The notes beneath the pieces are model-generated. The model did no database searches. It was given only the letters and a program-made list of their open reading frames with translations, and was not told the origin of the DNA. A DNA stretch of 54,724 nt from JBCBWG01 sp038523925. GTDB lineage: Bacteria > Pseudomonadota > Alphaproteobacteria > Rhizobiales > Hyphomicrobiaceae. The DNA is taken from contig JBCBIY010000018.1 of the NCBI GenBank assembly GCA_038523925.1, forward strand, positions 1 to 54,724, given 5' to 3'. Below are positions 1-8,143 of the stretch, one piece after another (within the stretch, counting starts at the first letter, position 1; each line of letters starts with the position of its first letter). The position numbers were made by a program, and so were the translations under genes.

Positions 1-626
1 CGAATCCGACCGCCACTCGCTGCGGCGCGCTGCGCTGGCCTGAGGCCCGCTTCGTGCGCCTCGCTCTGTTCTTTTTGTCCAACCTGCGCAGGCTTGGTTG
101 GCACACGAGTCCGACTGCCACTCGATGCGGCGCGCTGCGCTGGCCTAATGTACAGCTTCGTGCGCCTCGCTCTGTTCATCGCGGTGCTAAGAGATGGCTG
201 CCGCGAGGGCGGTGGGTGTAGCGGCGTGACTTTCCCCTCCGCCTTCCTCGGGCTTGTCCCGAGGATCCATCTGACGGCTTGCTGCGCAAGCAGCGTTCGG
301 CGGGCTTCTTGCGGCAGCCGCTACGGCTTCCAGTGCGTGAGCACCTCGCAAGGAGGTGACGCACAGCGTCACCGGATCGCGTGGTGCGGTTTGTTGCGGA
401 CTCTAAGCGCCGTCGAGCGGCAGCGTAGACGGGCCAAAAAAAGAATCCCTCCAGCGGCAGCCGCTACCGCTTCCAGTGCGTGAGCAGCGCGCAAGGAGGT
501 GACGCACAGCGTCACCGGATCGCGCGGTGCGGTTTGTTGCGGACTCTAAGCGCCGTCTAGCGGCAGCGTAGACGGGCCCAAAGAGAAACCTAGCGCCAGC
601 AGAGACGGGCCGAAAAAGACCAACCC
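1..626. repeat. Intergenic palindromic repeat cluster, copy A
   Basis: No gene is supported here. The stretch contains an imperfect palindrome at 79-101 (CCAACC...GGTTGG around TGCGCA), a perfect hairpin CCTCGGG-cttgt-CCCGAGG near 246-264, and two tandem copies of a tail module (about 351-436 and 494-577). The tail has a GTGACGC-aca-GCGTCAC stem followed by a GCCGTCTA...TAGACGGGC hairpin. The same ordered modules recur at 1190-1740 and, inverted, at 54370-54724. Open frames across it translate the palindromes into peptides such as FLGLVPRIH and MDPRDKPE. Similar peptides are common artefacts of intergenic repeats in alphaproteobacteria, so I do not call them genes. Confidence 0.75.
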
Positions 627-1055
627 CTAACTCGATAGATAAGCGCGCAGCGCTTCGGCTTCGTGCTCGACTTCCGCGATGTGTGATTTGACGACGTCGC
701 CGATCGAGACGATGCCGGCGAGCGCGCCGTTGTCGATCACCGGAACGTGCCGGAACCGCCCGTTAGTCATGACGCCCATCACCGCGTCGACTGTCTGGCT
801 TTCGTCGCATGTGATGACATCGTAGGTCATCGCGCGCGACACGGGTTTGGAGAGGCAACTCGGGCCGTTGGCGGCGATGGCGCGAATGATGTCGCGCTCC
901 GACAGAATGCCGACGACGCTGCCAGCGTCGCCGCACACCACGACGGCGCCGATTTTGCGCGACGCGAGAACTTCTGTCGCCGCTTGGAGCGTCGCCTCGC
1001 GGGACACCGTCGCAACATCGCGGCCTTTGGATTTGAGAATCGCAGCAACATTCAT
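627..1055 (-). CDS. CBS-domain protein (tandem CBS pair)
   Basis: A 142-residue protein made almost entirely of two CBS motifs, at about residues 8-65 and 75-135. Hallmarks are the IGAVVV...VGILSERDIIRAI segment in the first repeat and FRHVPVIDNGALAGIVSIGDVVK in the second. Stand-alone CBS pairs usually bind adenine nucleotides (AMP, ATP, SAM) or NADH and act as sensors; the ligand cannot be read from the sequence. No signal peptide or membrane segment is seen, so it should be cytosolic. The ATG is preceded by AGGAGG at normal spacing, which fixes the start. It stands alone between two repeat clusters, so neighbours give no clue to its partner. Confidence 0.9.
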   Translation of the reverse strand: MNVAAILKSKGRDVATVSREATLQAATEVLASRKIGAVVVCGDAGSVVGILSERDIIRAIAANGPSCLSKPVSRAMTYDVITCDESQTVDAVMGVMTNGRFRHVPVIDNGALAGIVSIGDVVKSHIAEVEHEAEALRAYLSS

Positions 1056-1189
1056 GGCGCAACCTCCTGCACCGCCGTCGCATGCGTCCTAGCCGGCCCG
1101 GAGTTATGTGTTCGAACGCAGACGGCAGCATATTCCGGGCGGCCACTTGCTGAAGGCTGCCCGACTTACGTCCGGCTGACAAGAGGGGC

Positions 1190-1740
1190 GGGGTCGTGCG
1201 CGCTTTCGCGTCTGCCCGACCTGCGCATCTTTTGGTCCAACCTGCGCAAGCTTGGTTGGCGCAGATTGTTGCGCTTTTCGCGCGCTCGCAGGCTCGCGGC
1301 TCGAGCGACGACCGACCGCCACCCGCTGCGGCGCGCTCTCTCTTTTTTGGTCCAACCTGCGCAGGCTTGGTTGGCACACGAGTCCGCCAGGTCACTCGCT
1401 GCGGCGCGCTACGCTGGCGATGCCAGCTCCGTGCGCCTCGCTCTGTTCTTTGCGGGGCTAGCAGGAGGCAGCCGTGGGCGCGGTGGGAGCGGCGGCGGGC
1501 CTTCCTCCAACGGCTTCCTCGGGCTGGTCCCGAGGATCCATCTGACGGCTTGCTGCGCACGCAGCGTTCGGCGGGGTTCTTGCGGCAGCCGCCACGGCTT
1601 CCAGAGCGTGAGCAGCGCGCAAGGAGGTGACGCATAGCGTCACCGGATCGCGCGGTGCGATTTGGCGCGGACTCTAAGCGCCGTCTAGCGGCAGCGTAGA
1701 CGGGCTAAAAAGAAACCTAGCGGCAGCGTAGACGGGCCAA
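1190..1740. repeat. Intergenic palindromic repeat cluster, copy B
   Basis: Second copy of the modules described at the left edge. It carries two CCAACC...GGTTGG palindromes (1237-1259 and 1352-1374), each preceded by a T-run. It also has the CTCGGG/CCCGAG hairpin near 1517-1533 and one tail module at about 1620-1706 with the GTGACGC/GCGTCAC stem and a GCCGTCTA...TAGACGGGC hairpin. Between modules the sequence matches copy A with many substitutions, so the copies are diverged rather than recent. No ORF across it is believable. Confidence 0.75.
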
Positions 1741-1744
1741 CAAA

Positions 1745-1772
1745 AACCTCATCCCGCTCTTTAGAGCGGGAT
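1745..1772 (-). terminator. Rho-independent terminator of the amidase gene
   Basis: A perfect 10-bp inverted repeat, ATCCCGCTCT-tt-AGAGCGGGAT, at 1751-1772 overlaps the amidase stop codon. Read on the minus strand it is followed by GAGGTTTTTG, giving the stem plus T-run of an intrinsic terminator. Confidence 0.75.
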
Positions 1773-3152
1773 GCGCGAGATGGAGGCTGTAAAATAGTTG
1801 TCGACGGCGGCGGCGATGGATTTTGCGACGCGCTTGCGCCATTTGCTCGACTTGAGGTTGGCGGCATCGCGCTTGTTGGAGACGTAGGCGAGCTCGATCA
1901 GGACCGATGGGACCTTGGCGGTCTTGAGGACCTTGAAGGCTGCCTGCTTGTCCGGGTTCGCGCGCATGTTGGTCGACGCCGACATCGTCTTGATCACCGA
2001 CCGGGTGAAGGCCTTCGTTCGGTTGTGGTTGGCTTCGACTTCGCGGGAGGCGAGGTCTGCAAGGATGCCGCGGATTGCTGACAGATCGGCTGAGGCCTTG
2101 CGGATCTTTGCTTCCTCTTTGCGCGTGAGCACCGATGAGCCGACTTGGCCGCGGGTGCGGTTGCGCAGGCGGGCTGCAACGCGGGAGCGCAGCGAATAGA
2201 TGGTGGCGCCGCGCGCACCGCTGCGGGCGTAGTCGGCGTGGACTGCGATAAACAGCGCCGCGCGATTGCGCTCTGCGATGAGGCGGCGTTCGATTAGCGG
2301 AATGAACCGGTCTGTCTCGCGGGTCATGATCACACGGTAGCGGCCGGACTTCACGAGGATGTCGCGGAGGGCAAGGCTGAATTTCAGGACGACGTTCTTC
2401 TCGACTGTCCCGTTCTTCTTCGCACCTGAATCGCGCCCGCCGTGGCCCGGATCAATAACGACGAGCGGCTTGAAGGATTTCGATGCGAGCTTCTTGGGCG
2501 CAACGGCTGCACGCGGCAACGGCGGCTGGAAGCCGGCCTTCACGCCGAGGCCCATGGAGTTCGTCATGAACTTCTTGCGCCGTTTGTCCTGCGCAAGCTT
2601 CGCCTTCATTGGCAGGATGTCGAGGATCAGCTCGTTACGCCGCGTCGTCGGATTGCGCTTGATGACCGCACGTTCGACGACGACGGGCTCGCGGACGTCG
2701 ATGACAATGCGCGATCGCTTCGCGTTCGACCGGCCGCCGCGAAAATCAGTGATGACGCCCATGCGGCCCCGCACTTTGCGCGGCAGCTTCATGCGCATCG
2801 TCTCGATGTCGACGATGACGCGGTTCGGATTGGTGAGCGCGAAGACGTTGAAGTCGCCTGAGCGCTGAAGCGCGATGACGAACCGTGTGCGCTTGTCTTT
2901 CTTGACGCGTGGCTGCTGGCGCGTGGCAGGCTCGCGGCTGCCTGAAGGCGCCGCTGCCGAACCGCGCGGCTTTGCGAGCCCCGTCATTTGCGCAATCAGA
3001 TCCCCGATCGTCGAGCCGATCGTGGTCTGCTGCCCTGACTGTGTGGATTGCGCCTGCGCCGGTGCTGCCCCCGCAGCAATCGCCACAACGCATAATCCTA
3101 ACGCCACGCAGAACCCGGCTGTGCCGGGCCGCGTGCCCCTGCGCGAACCCAT
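1761..3152 (-). CDS. amiC: N-acetylmuramoyl-L-alanine amidase (AmiC-type, AMIN + Amidase_3)
   Basis: Periplasmic zinc amidase that removes stem peptides from peptidoglycan during cell separation. From the ATG at 3152 the protein has 463 residues: an N-terminal Sec signal (VALGLCVVAIAAGAAPAQA), an AMIN domain at roughly 85-180 that would target septal glycan or the Tol-Pal region, and an Amidase_3 domain from about 228 to the end. Zinc ligands are visible as H237 in VIDPGHGG, E251 in TVEKN and H305 in AVHAD; the C-terminal IELAYVSN motif supplies the catalytic Glu. The reading frame is open 40 codons further upstream, but those codons lack signal-peptide character, so I chose the ATG directly before the signal. 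A terminator overlaps the stop. Confidence 0.92.
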   Translation of the reverse strand: MGSRRGTRPGTAGFCVALGLCVVAIAAGAAPAQAQSTQSGQQTTIGSTIGDLIAQMTGLAKPRGSAAAPSGSREPATRQQPRVKKDKRTRFVIALQRSGDFNVFALTNPNRVIVDIETMRMKLPRKVRGRMGVITDFRGGRSNAKRSRIVIDVREPVVVERAVIKRNPTTRRNELILDILPMKAKLAQDKRRKKFMTNSMGLGVKAGFQPPLPRAAVAPKKLASKSFKPLVVIDPGHGGRDSGAKKNGTVEKNVVLKFSLALRDILVKSGRYRVIMTRETDRFIPLIERRLIAERNRAALFIAVHADYARSGARGATIYSLRSRVAARLRNRTRGQVGSSVLTRKEEAKIRKASADLSAIRGILADLASREVEANHNRTKAFTRSVIKTMSASTNMRANPDKQAAFKVLKTAKVPSVLIELAYVSNKRDAANLKSSKWRKRVAKSIAAAVDNYFTASISRIPL

Positions 3153-3418
3153 CTGACGACCCCCGTCGACGCGATACAAATCCCGGTAGGTCAAACACCG
3201 AGACGCCCGAACAAAACTGGTCCTATTGATCTGGACCTGACGCGGCCGTTGTAGGCGGCCTTCGTGGTGCAAAATATGACCGAGACAGCGCTAAACCCGC
3301 GTTAGGGAATTCGATACAAAGCCAAGCTTCGGCCCGGTTTTTCGCAAACGCGCGGTGAGCTGCGGGCGCCGACTTTCTCGAAAATTCGATGCAATGTCAG
3401 CGCGTTTGCCGCGCGGGC

Positions 3419-4204
3419 TCAGGTGACGAGGCGGGCAAAGCCCTGATCGGTGACCTGATCGAGGATGGCGCGATAGCGGTCATAGTGTGCCGCACCTTTG
3501 GCGATCTCCCCGAACGCGTCGTCGTCAAAACTGTCTTGCTTCACATAGACGACGGGCGCGCTGACTGGGCGGACGAGTGCGCCATGACGGCTGATCGTCG
3601 TGATGATGCCGCGCATCTGGCCGAGCTGGTCGATCTGGCTGACGACGATCATGCGCATGGCACCCTTCGTCAGTGAGACCAGGTGCAGGAACATGGATGA
3701 GGTCGGCACGTGCAAGCGGCCGCGATGCGCGTATGGCGCGTCGGGCCGGTCACGTTCTTGGAACGTCAGGCTCGGCCAACTCGGGTCCCAATCAATGTCA
3801 GTCCGGTAGGAGATGATCATGTCCGGCAACGCGAAAGCTGGACGCAGCGTCAGGTAACTGCCGATCATCGTGTCGACGCCCGCGCGGGAGTAGGCGCCCA
3901 TGTATTCGGGCGCGACATCGCCGCCGGGGACACGTTCACCGGGCGCATCGGTGGGCACGTCGTAAAGGAGGGCAGTCTCCGACCACTCCGCCTTCAGGTC
4001 GTCGAACGGCAGATCGAGCACCATGCAGACGTCAAACAGCGTCTGGTCGCGAACGGTCCGCCCACCGAGCAGGTTTTGGATCGTCTTCTCGTGACAGTCG
4101 GCAGCGTCGGCGAGCTCGGCCTGCGTCATCTTCTTTTCGATGAGCGACGTGCGGATGCGGGCAATTGCGTCAGCGCGGGTCTTGGTTGCCTTCGGCGCGC
4201 TCAT
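3419..4204 (-). CDS. XRE-family helix-turn-helix protein with unknown C-terminal domain
   Basis: A 261-residue cytosolic protein. Residues about 15-70 form an XRE-type helix-turn-helix (RTSLIEKKMTQAELADAADCHEKTIQNLLGG), a typical DNA-binding fold. The remaining 190 residues match no family I recognise; they include a stretch of bulky hydrophobics around MIISYRTDIDWDPSWPSLTF and end with a helical segment. The C-terminal part may be the effector or oligomerisation domain. It lies alone between the amidase and RlpA genes, with its own spacing on both sides, so it is probably a single-gene unit. No target can be inferred; autoregulation would be usual for this class but is not shown by the sequence. 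Confidence 0.8.
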   Translation of the reverse strand: MSAPKATKTRADAIARIRTSLIEKKMTQAELADAADCHEKTIQNLLGGRTVRDQTLFDVCMVLDLPFDDLKAEWSETALLYDVPTDAPGERVPGGDVAPEYMGAYSRAGVDTMIGSYLTLRPAFALPDMIISYRTDIDWDPSWPSLTFQERDRPDAPYAHRGRLHVPTSSMFLHLVSLTKGAMRMIVVSQIDQLGQMRGIITTISRHGALVRPVSAPVVYVKQDSFDDDAFGEIAKGAAHYDRYRAILDQVTDQGFARLVT

Positions 4205-4298
4205 AGTCCCCCCCGCATCCCTCGCATGGTCTTGGCTGTTGGACCGGAAGGTAGCGGGAGAAGACGCGGCGGCGCAACGGTTGCGGCCGCGGAATAGA

Positions 4299-4331
4299 AA
4301 GCGGGCGGCACCGAGACGGCCCCGCCCGCTT
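4299..4331 (-). terminator. Probable terminator downstream of rlpA
   Basis: AAGCGGGC and GCCCGCTT form a perfect 8-bp stem about 25 bases after the rlpA stop. On the minus strand the right arm runs into TTTCTATT, a short T-rich tail. Confidence 0.55.
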
Positions 4332-4355
4332 GATCACACGTAATGTCTTGGCGTG

Positions 4356-5126
4356 TTAGCGGCCAAGCACGGTCACGGTCACAGGCGCGATCCCGCGCGC
4401 ACGCATCCCGATCACACCCGCAGCGCGGCGCGAGAGGTCGATGATGCGGCCCTTGATGTACGGCCCGCGGTCGTTGATGCGCACGGTCACGGTTTTCCCG
4501 TTCCGCAGGTTCTTGACCCGCACGCGCGTGCCGAACGGGAGCGTCTTGTGCGCCGCCGTCAGAGCGTTCGGGTTAAACCGGCCGCCAGATGCAAGCGGCT
4601 GCGGCTGCCAATAGAAGCTTGCCACACCGCGGAGCACGGTGCCCGGTGCGCGACGGCGGACTTTACCGATGTAGGCTGCAACGCTCACGCGCTGCGTCGA
4701 GTAAAAGATCTTGCCCTGAGGCTTCCGCGTGCGGACTTTGCGCGCGACCCGCCGCGTGCGCTTGCGCAGACGCTTCTTTGACGCCACACGGCTCTTGGTG
4801 ATCCGGCGCTTCGTGACACGGCGCTTGGCAACGCGCTTGCGCTTCGTGACACGCCGCTTCTTTGCAACGCGCTTGCGCTTGATGCCGCGCCGCTTTGTTT
4901 TAAAGGCAACGCGCGCTTTCTTTCGCTTTGCCGACTTCGATGCGGCCCGGCGCTTGCGCGGCTTGGTCCAACGTGAGTTCGTGTACGTCTTCTTCCGCTT
5001 CTTGACGGCCACATCCGTGACTGCGGGCTGGGTGTCAACTTGAACCCGGAACTTGGCTTGAGCCACCTGAGCAAAGCCAAGCGCTGCGATCAGTGCGATA
5101 GCTGCACTGAGAAGGAAGGTTCTCAA
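4356..5126 (-). CDS. rlpA: RlpA-like double-psi beta-barrel septal-ring protein
   Basis: Exported cell-wall protein. I start it at the TTG at 5126 because a GGAGG lies just upstream and the next residues form a clean signal peptide (LRTFLLSAAIALIAALGFAQVAQA); an ATG 22 codons earlier lacks this. A linker of roughly 110 residues is strongly basic, with repeated K/R-R-V-T/A-K units, and could bind DNA, teichoic-like polymers or the negatively charged wall. The C-terminal 90 residues are the RlpA barrel (TAAHKTLPFGTRVRV, VRINDRGPYIKGRIIDLS). The usual TASGE motif reads LASGG here, so the Glu that corresponds to the catalytic acid of Pseudomonas RlpA is Gly, while the His of TAAH is kept. No SPOR domain is seen. 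Lytic activity is therefore uncertain. Confidence 0.85.
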   Translation of the reverse strand: MRTFLLSAAIALIAALGFAQVAQAKFRVQVDTQPAVTDVAVKKRKKTYTNSRWTKPRKRRAASKSAKRKKARVAFKTKRRGIKRKRVAKKRRVTKRKRVAKRRVTKRRITKSRVASKKRLRKRTRRVARKVRTRKPQGKIFYSTQRVSVAAYIGKVRRRAPGTVLRGVASFYWQPQPLASGGRFNPNALTAAHKTLPFGTRVRVKNLRNGKTVTVRINDRGPYIKGRIIDLSRRAAGVIGMRARGIAPVTVTVLGR

Positions 5127-5621
5127 ATGAGCCTCCTTACGTGCGGTGGCGGGATACGCGGCCGGCCGAAGCCCTCGTCGCCGGCGCATCAAAACACCAG
5201 AACTCGTTTCGCCACCTTATGGTCTGGGTTGTCCCCGTTCCGGCGGCGCGGACTGACCATGGGTCGGAAGTGAGGTCAACAACTTACGCCGCCGTCTTCG
5301 CGCGCCATGCAAACTCGGCATGGCTCGATGTTTGACGAGATAATGGCGCAATCTGTATGCCGATCACGTTGCTCAATTGGTGGGCAAGCTCATGCGTCAC
5401 GTTAAGTCGCCGCCGCGATTTAAGTTTCACACGGCGCGCCGCGAACATGTTTCAAGCGAGACGAGAATTTATTGCTGAGTGTTGCTCTGAGTTGAGCCGA
5501 TCAGCAGCGATGTCCGACGGGACATCTGCGACATCCTGTCGAGCGCAGCCGCGCGTGCACCGAATGGCTCGCACACGCCAAGTCGCTATATCCGGCGTGA
5601 TCGCTTGACGAGCGACGCGCG
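5127..5621. other. Gene-poor interval between rlpA and serA
   Basis: About 495 bases with no convincing gene. A 54-codon frame on the minus strand (5284-5448) contains an HELAH motif but lacks a ribosome binding site. A 7-bp hairpin GATGTCC-gacg-GGACATC lies at 5509-5526, about 100 bases after the serA stop, without a T-run; it could stop serA transcription. The rlpA promoter should lie near 5150-5280. Confidence 0.5.
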
Positions 5622-6884
5622 CTAGGGGCGCGCGAAGCGGCGGCGGTCAAGGACGCGCGCGCGGATCGTGCCTTCGAGCGCGCGGATTTCGTTGACGACA
5701 TCAGCAGCTTGATGGACGAAACCGTCGGCCTCGAGCACGACGTAGCCGAGGTCTCCGGCGGTTTGGTAGTGCTGCGCCGAGATGTTGATCTCGCGCCGGG
5801 CAAAGATCTCGTTCAGGCGTTGAAGCTGGCCCGGTACGTTCCGCTGCACTTGGATAAAGCGCGATCCCGCCATCCGTTCGGGAAGCTGCACCTGCGGGAA
5901 GTTTACCGCCCCCGTCGTCGAGCCGACGTCGGAGTACTCCACGAACTTGCGGGCGACCTCGGTGCCGATGCGGGCTTGCGCCTCTTCCGTCGAGCCGCCG
6001 ACGTGCGGCGTCAGGATGACATTGTCGATGCCTTGCAATGGCGAGACGAAGGTGTCGTTGTTGGACGCAGGCTCGACAGGAAAAACGTCGACGGCCGCGC
6101 CGCCAAGGTGGCCTGACTTCAGCGCATCAGCGAGCGCGTCGAGGTCGACGACGGTGCCGCGCGAGTTGTTGATCAGGAACGAGCCCTTCGGCATCAGCGC
6201 AAGCTCGCGCGCGCCGATCATGTTGCGGGTCTCCGGCGTCTCGGGCACGTGCAGTGAGACGATGTCGGAGCCAGCGAGCAGATGATCGAGCGAGTGCATT
6301 GCCATGGCGTTGCCATGCTGCAGCTTGTCGGACTGGTCGAGATAAAGGACACGCATGCCCATTGCCTCGGCAAGGACGGCGAGCTGCGATCCGATATTGC
6401 CGTAGCCGATGATGCCGAGGCTTTTGCCGCGAATTTCGCGTGCGCCCTTAGCCGTCTTCATCCAGCCGCCGGTGTGGGCTGCGTTCGACTTCGGGACGAC
6501 GCCGCGCAAAAGCATGATGGCTTCGGCAATCGTCAGTTCGGCGACGCTGCGCGTATTTGAGAACGGGGCATTAAAGACGGGGACGCCCATCGCCTGAGTC
6601 ACGTCGAGATCGACCTGGTTGGTGCCAACCGAAAAGCAGCCGATCGCGATAAGCGATCGATTGCCGTCGATGACCTCTTTCGTGATCTTTGAGCGTGAGC
6701 GGATACCGAGCATGCGCACGCCCGAGTCGAGCTTGGCGCGGAGGTCAGCCGGGTCAAGCGCCGTCTGGATCCGCTCAATGTTGGTGTAGCCGGCCTCCGT
6801 CAGAACCTTCACGGCTCTGTCTGAAATACCCTCCAGCAGCAGGACGGGAATTTGGTCTTTGGGAAGGGTCAGACTGCTGGCCAT
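5622..6884 (-). CDS. serA: D-3-phosphoglycerate dehydrogenase (SerA, ACT-domain type)
   Basis: Catalyses NAD-dependent oxidation of 3-phosphoglycerate, the first step of serine synthesis, in the cytosol. The 420 residues match the E. coli-type enzyme (about 410): substrate domain, central Rossmann domain with GYGNIG at 160-165, and a C-terminal ACT domain from about 345 that binds serine in this family. The catalytic triad is visible as R242 (NNSRG), E271 (VEP) and H294 (TPHVGG). The start is the ATG at 6884. serC is not adjacent. The nearest upstream gene on the same strand is an accessory-looking YrbL homologue 105 bases away, so serA likely has its own promoter in that gap. Confidence 0.95.
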   Translation of the reverse strand: MASSLTLPKDQIPVLLLEGISDRAVKVLTEAGYTNIERIQTALDPADLRAKLDSGVRMLGIRSRSKITKEVIDGNRSLIAIGCFSVGTNQVDLDVTQAMGVPVFNAPFSNTRSVAELTIAEAIMLLRGVVPKSNAAHTGGWMKTAKGAREIRGKSLGIIGYGNIGSQLAVLAEAMGMRVLYLDQSDKLQHGNAMAMHSLDHLLAGSDIVSLHVPETPETRNMIGARELALMPKGSFLINNSRGTVVDLDALADALKSGHLGGAAVDVFPVEPASNNDTFVSPLQGIDNVILTPHVGGSTEEAQARIGTEVARKFVEYSDVGSTTGAVNFPQVQLPERMAGSRFIQVQRNVPGQLQRLNEIFARREINISAQHYQTAGDLGYVVLEADGFVHQAADVVNEIRALEGTIRARVLDRRRFARP

Positions 6885-6989
6885 GGGCTATCCTCGCCTG
6901 CGCGAAAAAGCGCGCGATGCGGCACCAACTACCATGGAGGCATGAAGACTTTGTTCATCACGTCCGCGCGCTGAGCAACCGCGCCTTCC

Positions 6990-7745
6990 CTACGCGGCGT
7001 CGATGCGCGCCATCAGCCGATCGATCCGTTCGCGAATGCGCACCCGCTTGAAGTACGGGATGAAGATCGAAAGCGGGATCAGGGTTTTGTCGGGAAGATG
7101 CTTGATGTCAAAGGCGACGAGCGCGAATGACGGTCCCCGCCGGACAAAGCCAATGTTTTCGAAGTGCAGGCCGGTGAAGTCCAGGTGGTGCTCAAGACAG
7201 AAATCGGCGAACTCTGAACACAGACTGCGCACTTTAGCTTGAGGAAGTTGCGCTCGACTTGTCCCGCCGGCGAGCCAGTCCGCGAGCGTGATCATGGCCG
7301 TGCCATCGTCGCCGACAATACGCTCGACGACCAGACCTTTGCCGAGATTGGTGTCGGCTGTTCCGAGGAGTCTCGGAAAGTATTCGCAGTCCGCGATGCC
7401 TTTACGCGCCAGGTCTCGATAGGCGAAGAGCTCGCGGTCAAGCGCGTGCAGCGCTTCCGCATGCCACCTCGTCCGCCACCGCATCGACCGAGCATCTCTC
7501 GCGCGGCCTGTCTCATGCGTGACCTTAATGAGCGCACTGTGGTTGTTTGGATGGACAAAGCAGGTCCTGAAGGAACCGGTGATTAGTACTGCTGTCTCAT
7601 CTAGGAAAAGTTCATTTGGCGTTGTCTGATCAGCGCTAGCAGAACTGCTGTCTGGAGCCTTATGCCGATCCGCTTTGTCTTGAAGCAACACTGAGGTCGG
7701 CCTCACAGGCGCTGGGTGAACGCTTGGAGGCCCTGGTACCAACAT
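6990..7745 (-). CDS. YrbL-family protein (PhoP-reg family, kinase-like fold)
   Basis: A 251-residue protein whose residues from about 46 onward resemble the YrbL family: SFRTCFVHPNNHSALIKV near the start, YFPRLLGTADTNLGKGLVVERI in the middle and the C-terminal DIKHLPDKTLIPLSIFIPYFKRVRIRERIDRL. In enterobacteria yrbL is PhoP/PmrA-regulated and its protein has a protein-kinase-like fold; its biochemical job is not established. The N-terminal 45 residues are low in conservation, Pro/Ser rich, and their ATG falls inside the duplicated ribokinase upstream sequence, so the true start may be downstream. It sits at the left edge of an accessory segment. Family assignment is by motif pattern only. Confidence 0.7.
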   Translation of the reverse strand: MLVPGPPSVHPAPVRPTSVLLQDKADRHKAPDSSSASADQTTPNELFLDETAVLITGSFRTCFVHPNNHSALIKVTHETGRARDARSMRWRTRWHAEALHALDRELFAYRDLARKGIADCEYFPRLLGTADTNLGKGLVVERIVGDDGTAMITLADWLAGGTSRAQLPQAKVRSLCSEFADFCLEHHLDFTGLHFENIGFVRRGPSFALVAFDIKHLPDKTLIPLSIFIPYFKRVRIRERIDRLMARIDAA

Positions 7746-8080
7746 GACGTATTTGTGACAACGAAGTACGCGGAACTAATGTGAAAAACTCGATCGTCGT
7801 TTTTGGTTCGGCCAACGTTGATTTGGTCGTGCGGTGCGCACGGCTGCCGCGGCCGGGAGAGACCGTGACGGGGTCGGGCCACCAGATGCTTCCGGGTGGC
7901 AAGGGTGCGAACCAGGCGCTCGCCGCACGACGCGCTGGCGGCGACGTGTCGTTTTGCGGCGCGGTCGGTCGGGACGCGTTTGCCGACACTGCGCTCGCGA
8001 ACCTTATCGAGGCCGGAGTTCGACTGGACGGCCTGCATCGTATCGACGCGCCGACGGGCCTCGCTTCAATATCGTGGATG
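7737..8080 (+). repeat. Direct repeat copy 1 (ribokinase upstream region and 5' part)
   Basis: Matches 10532-10876 in the same orientation. The match starts at TACCAA in the upstream region, including a shared TTGTGACAA palindrome, and ends at CGTGGATG. In the roughly 290 coding bases I count about seven substitutions and one single-base deletion, so the duplication is recent. Confidence 0.85.
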
Positions 8081-8143
8081 GAGCGCCGGATGTGGCTGGC
8101 GACGTGGCCAAGTAGCCGCGCAAGCTCCTCGCCGATGGCGTAG
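7781..8143 (+). pseudogene. Truncated ribokinase gene fragment
   Basis: Encodes the first ~97 residues of a PfkB-family sugar kinase, nearly identical to the intact ribokinase at 10570-11475 (NSIVVFGSANVDLVVRCARLP, PGGKGANQAL, GLHRIDAPTGLASI). A one-base deletion at about 8070 shifts the frame, and homology stops at 8080; the remaining 20 codons are unrelated chance frame. The ATP-binding half and the catalytic GAGD motif are absent, so the product cannot be a kinase. It starts at a GTG with the upstream region of the intact gene still attached. It abuts the IS1380-type remnant. Confidence 0.85.

Noticed and set aside
94..483. 129-codon frame in the left repeat cluster
   Set aside because: It translates palindromic repeats (FLGLVPRIH); no ribosome binding site; related frames arise in the other copies.
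763..1637. Overlapping ~290-codon frames on both strands
   Set aside because: They run across the CBS gene and repeat copy B; composition follows the repeats.
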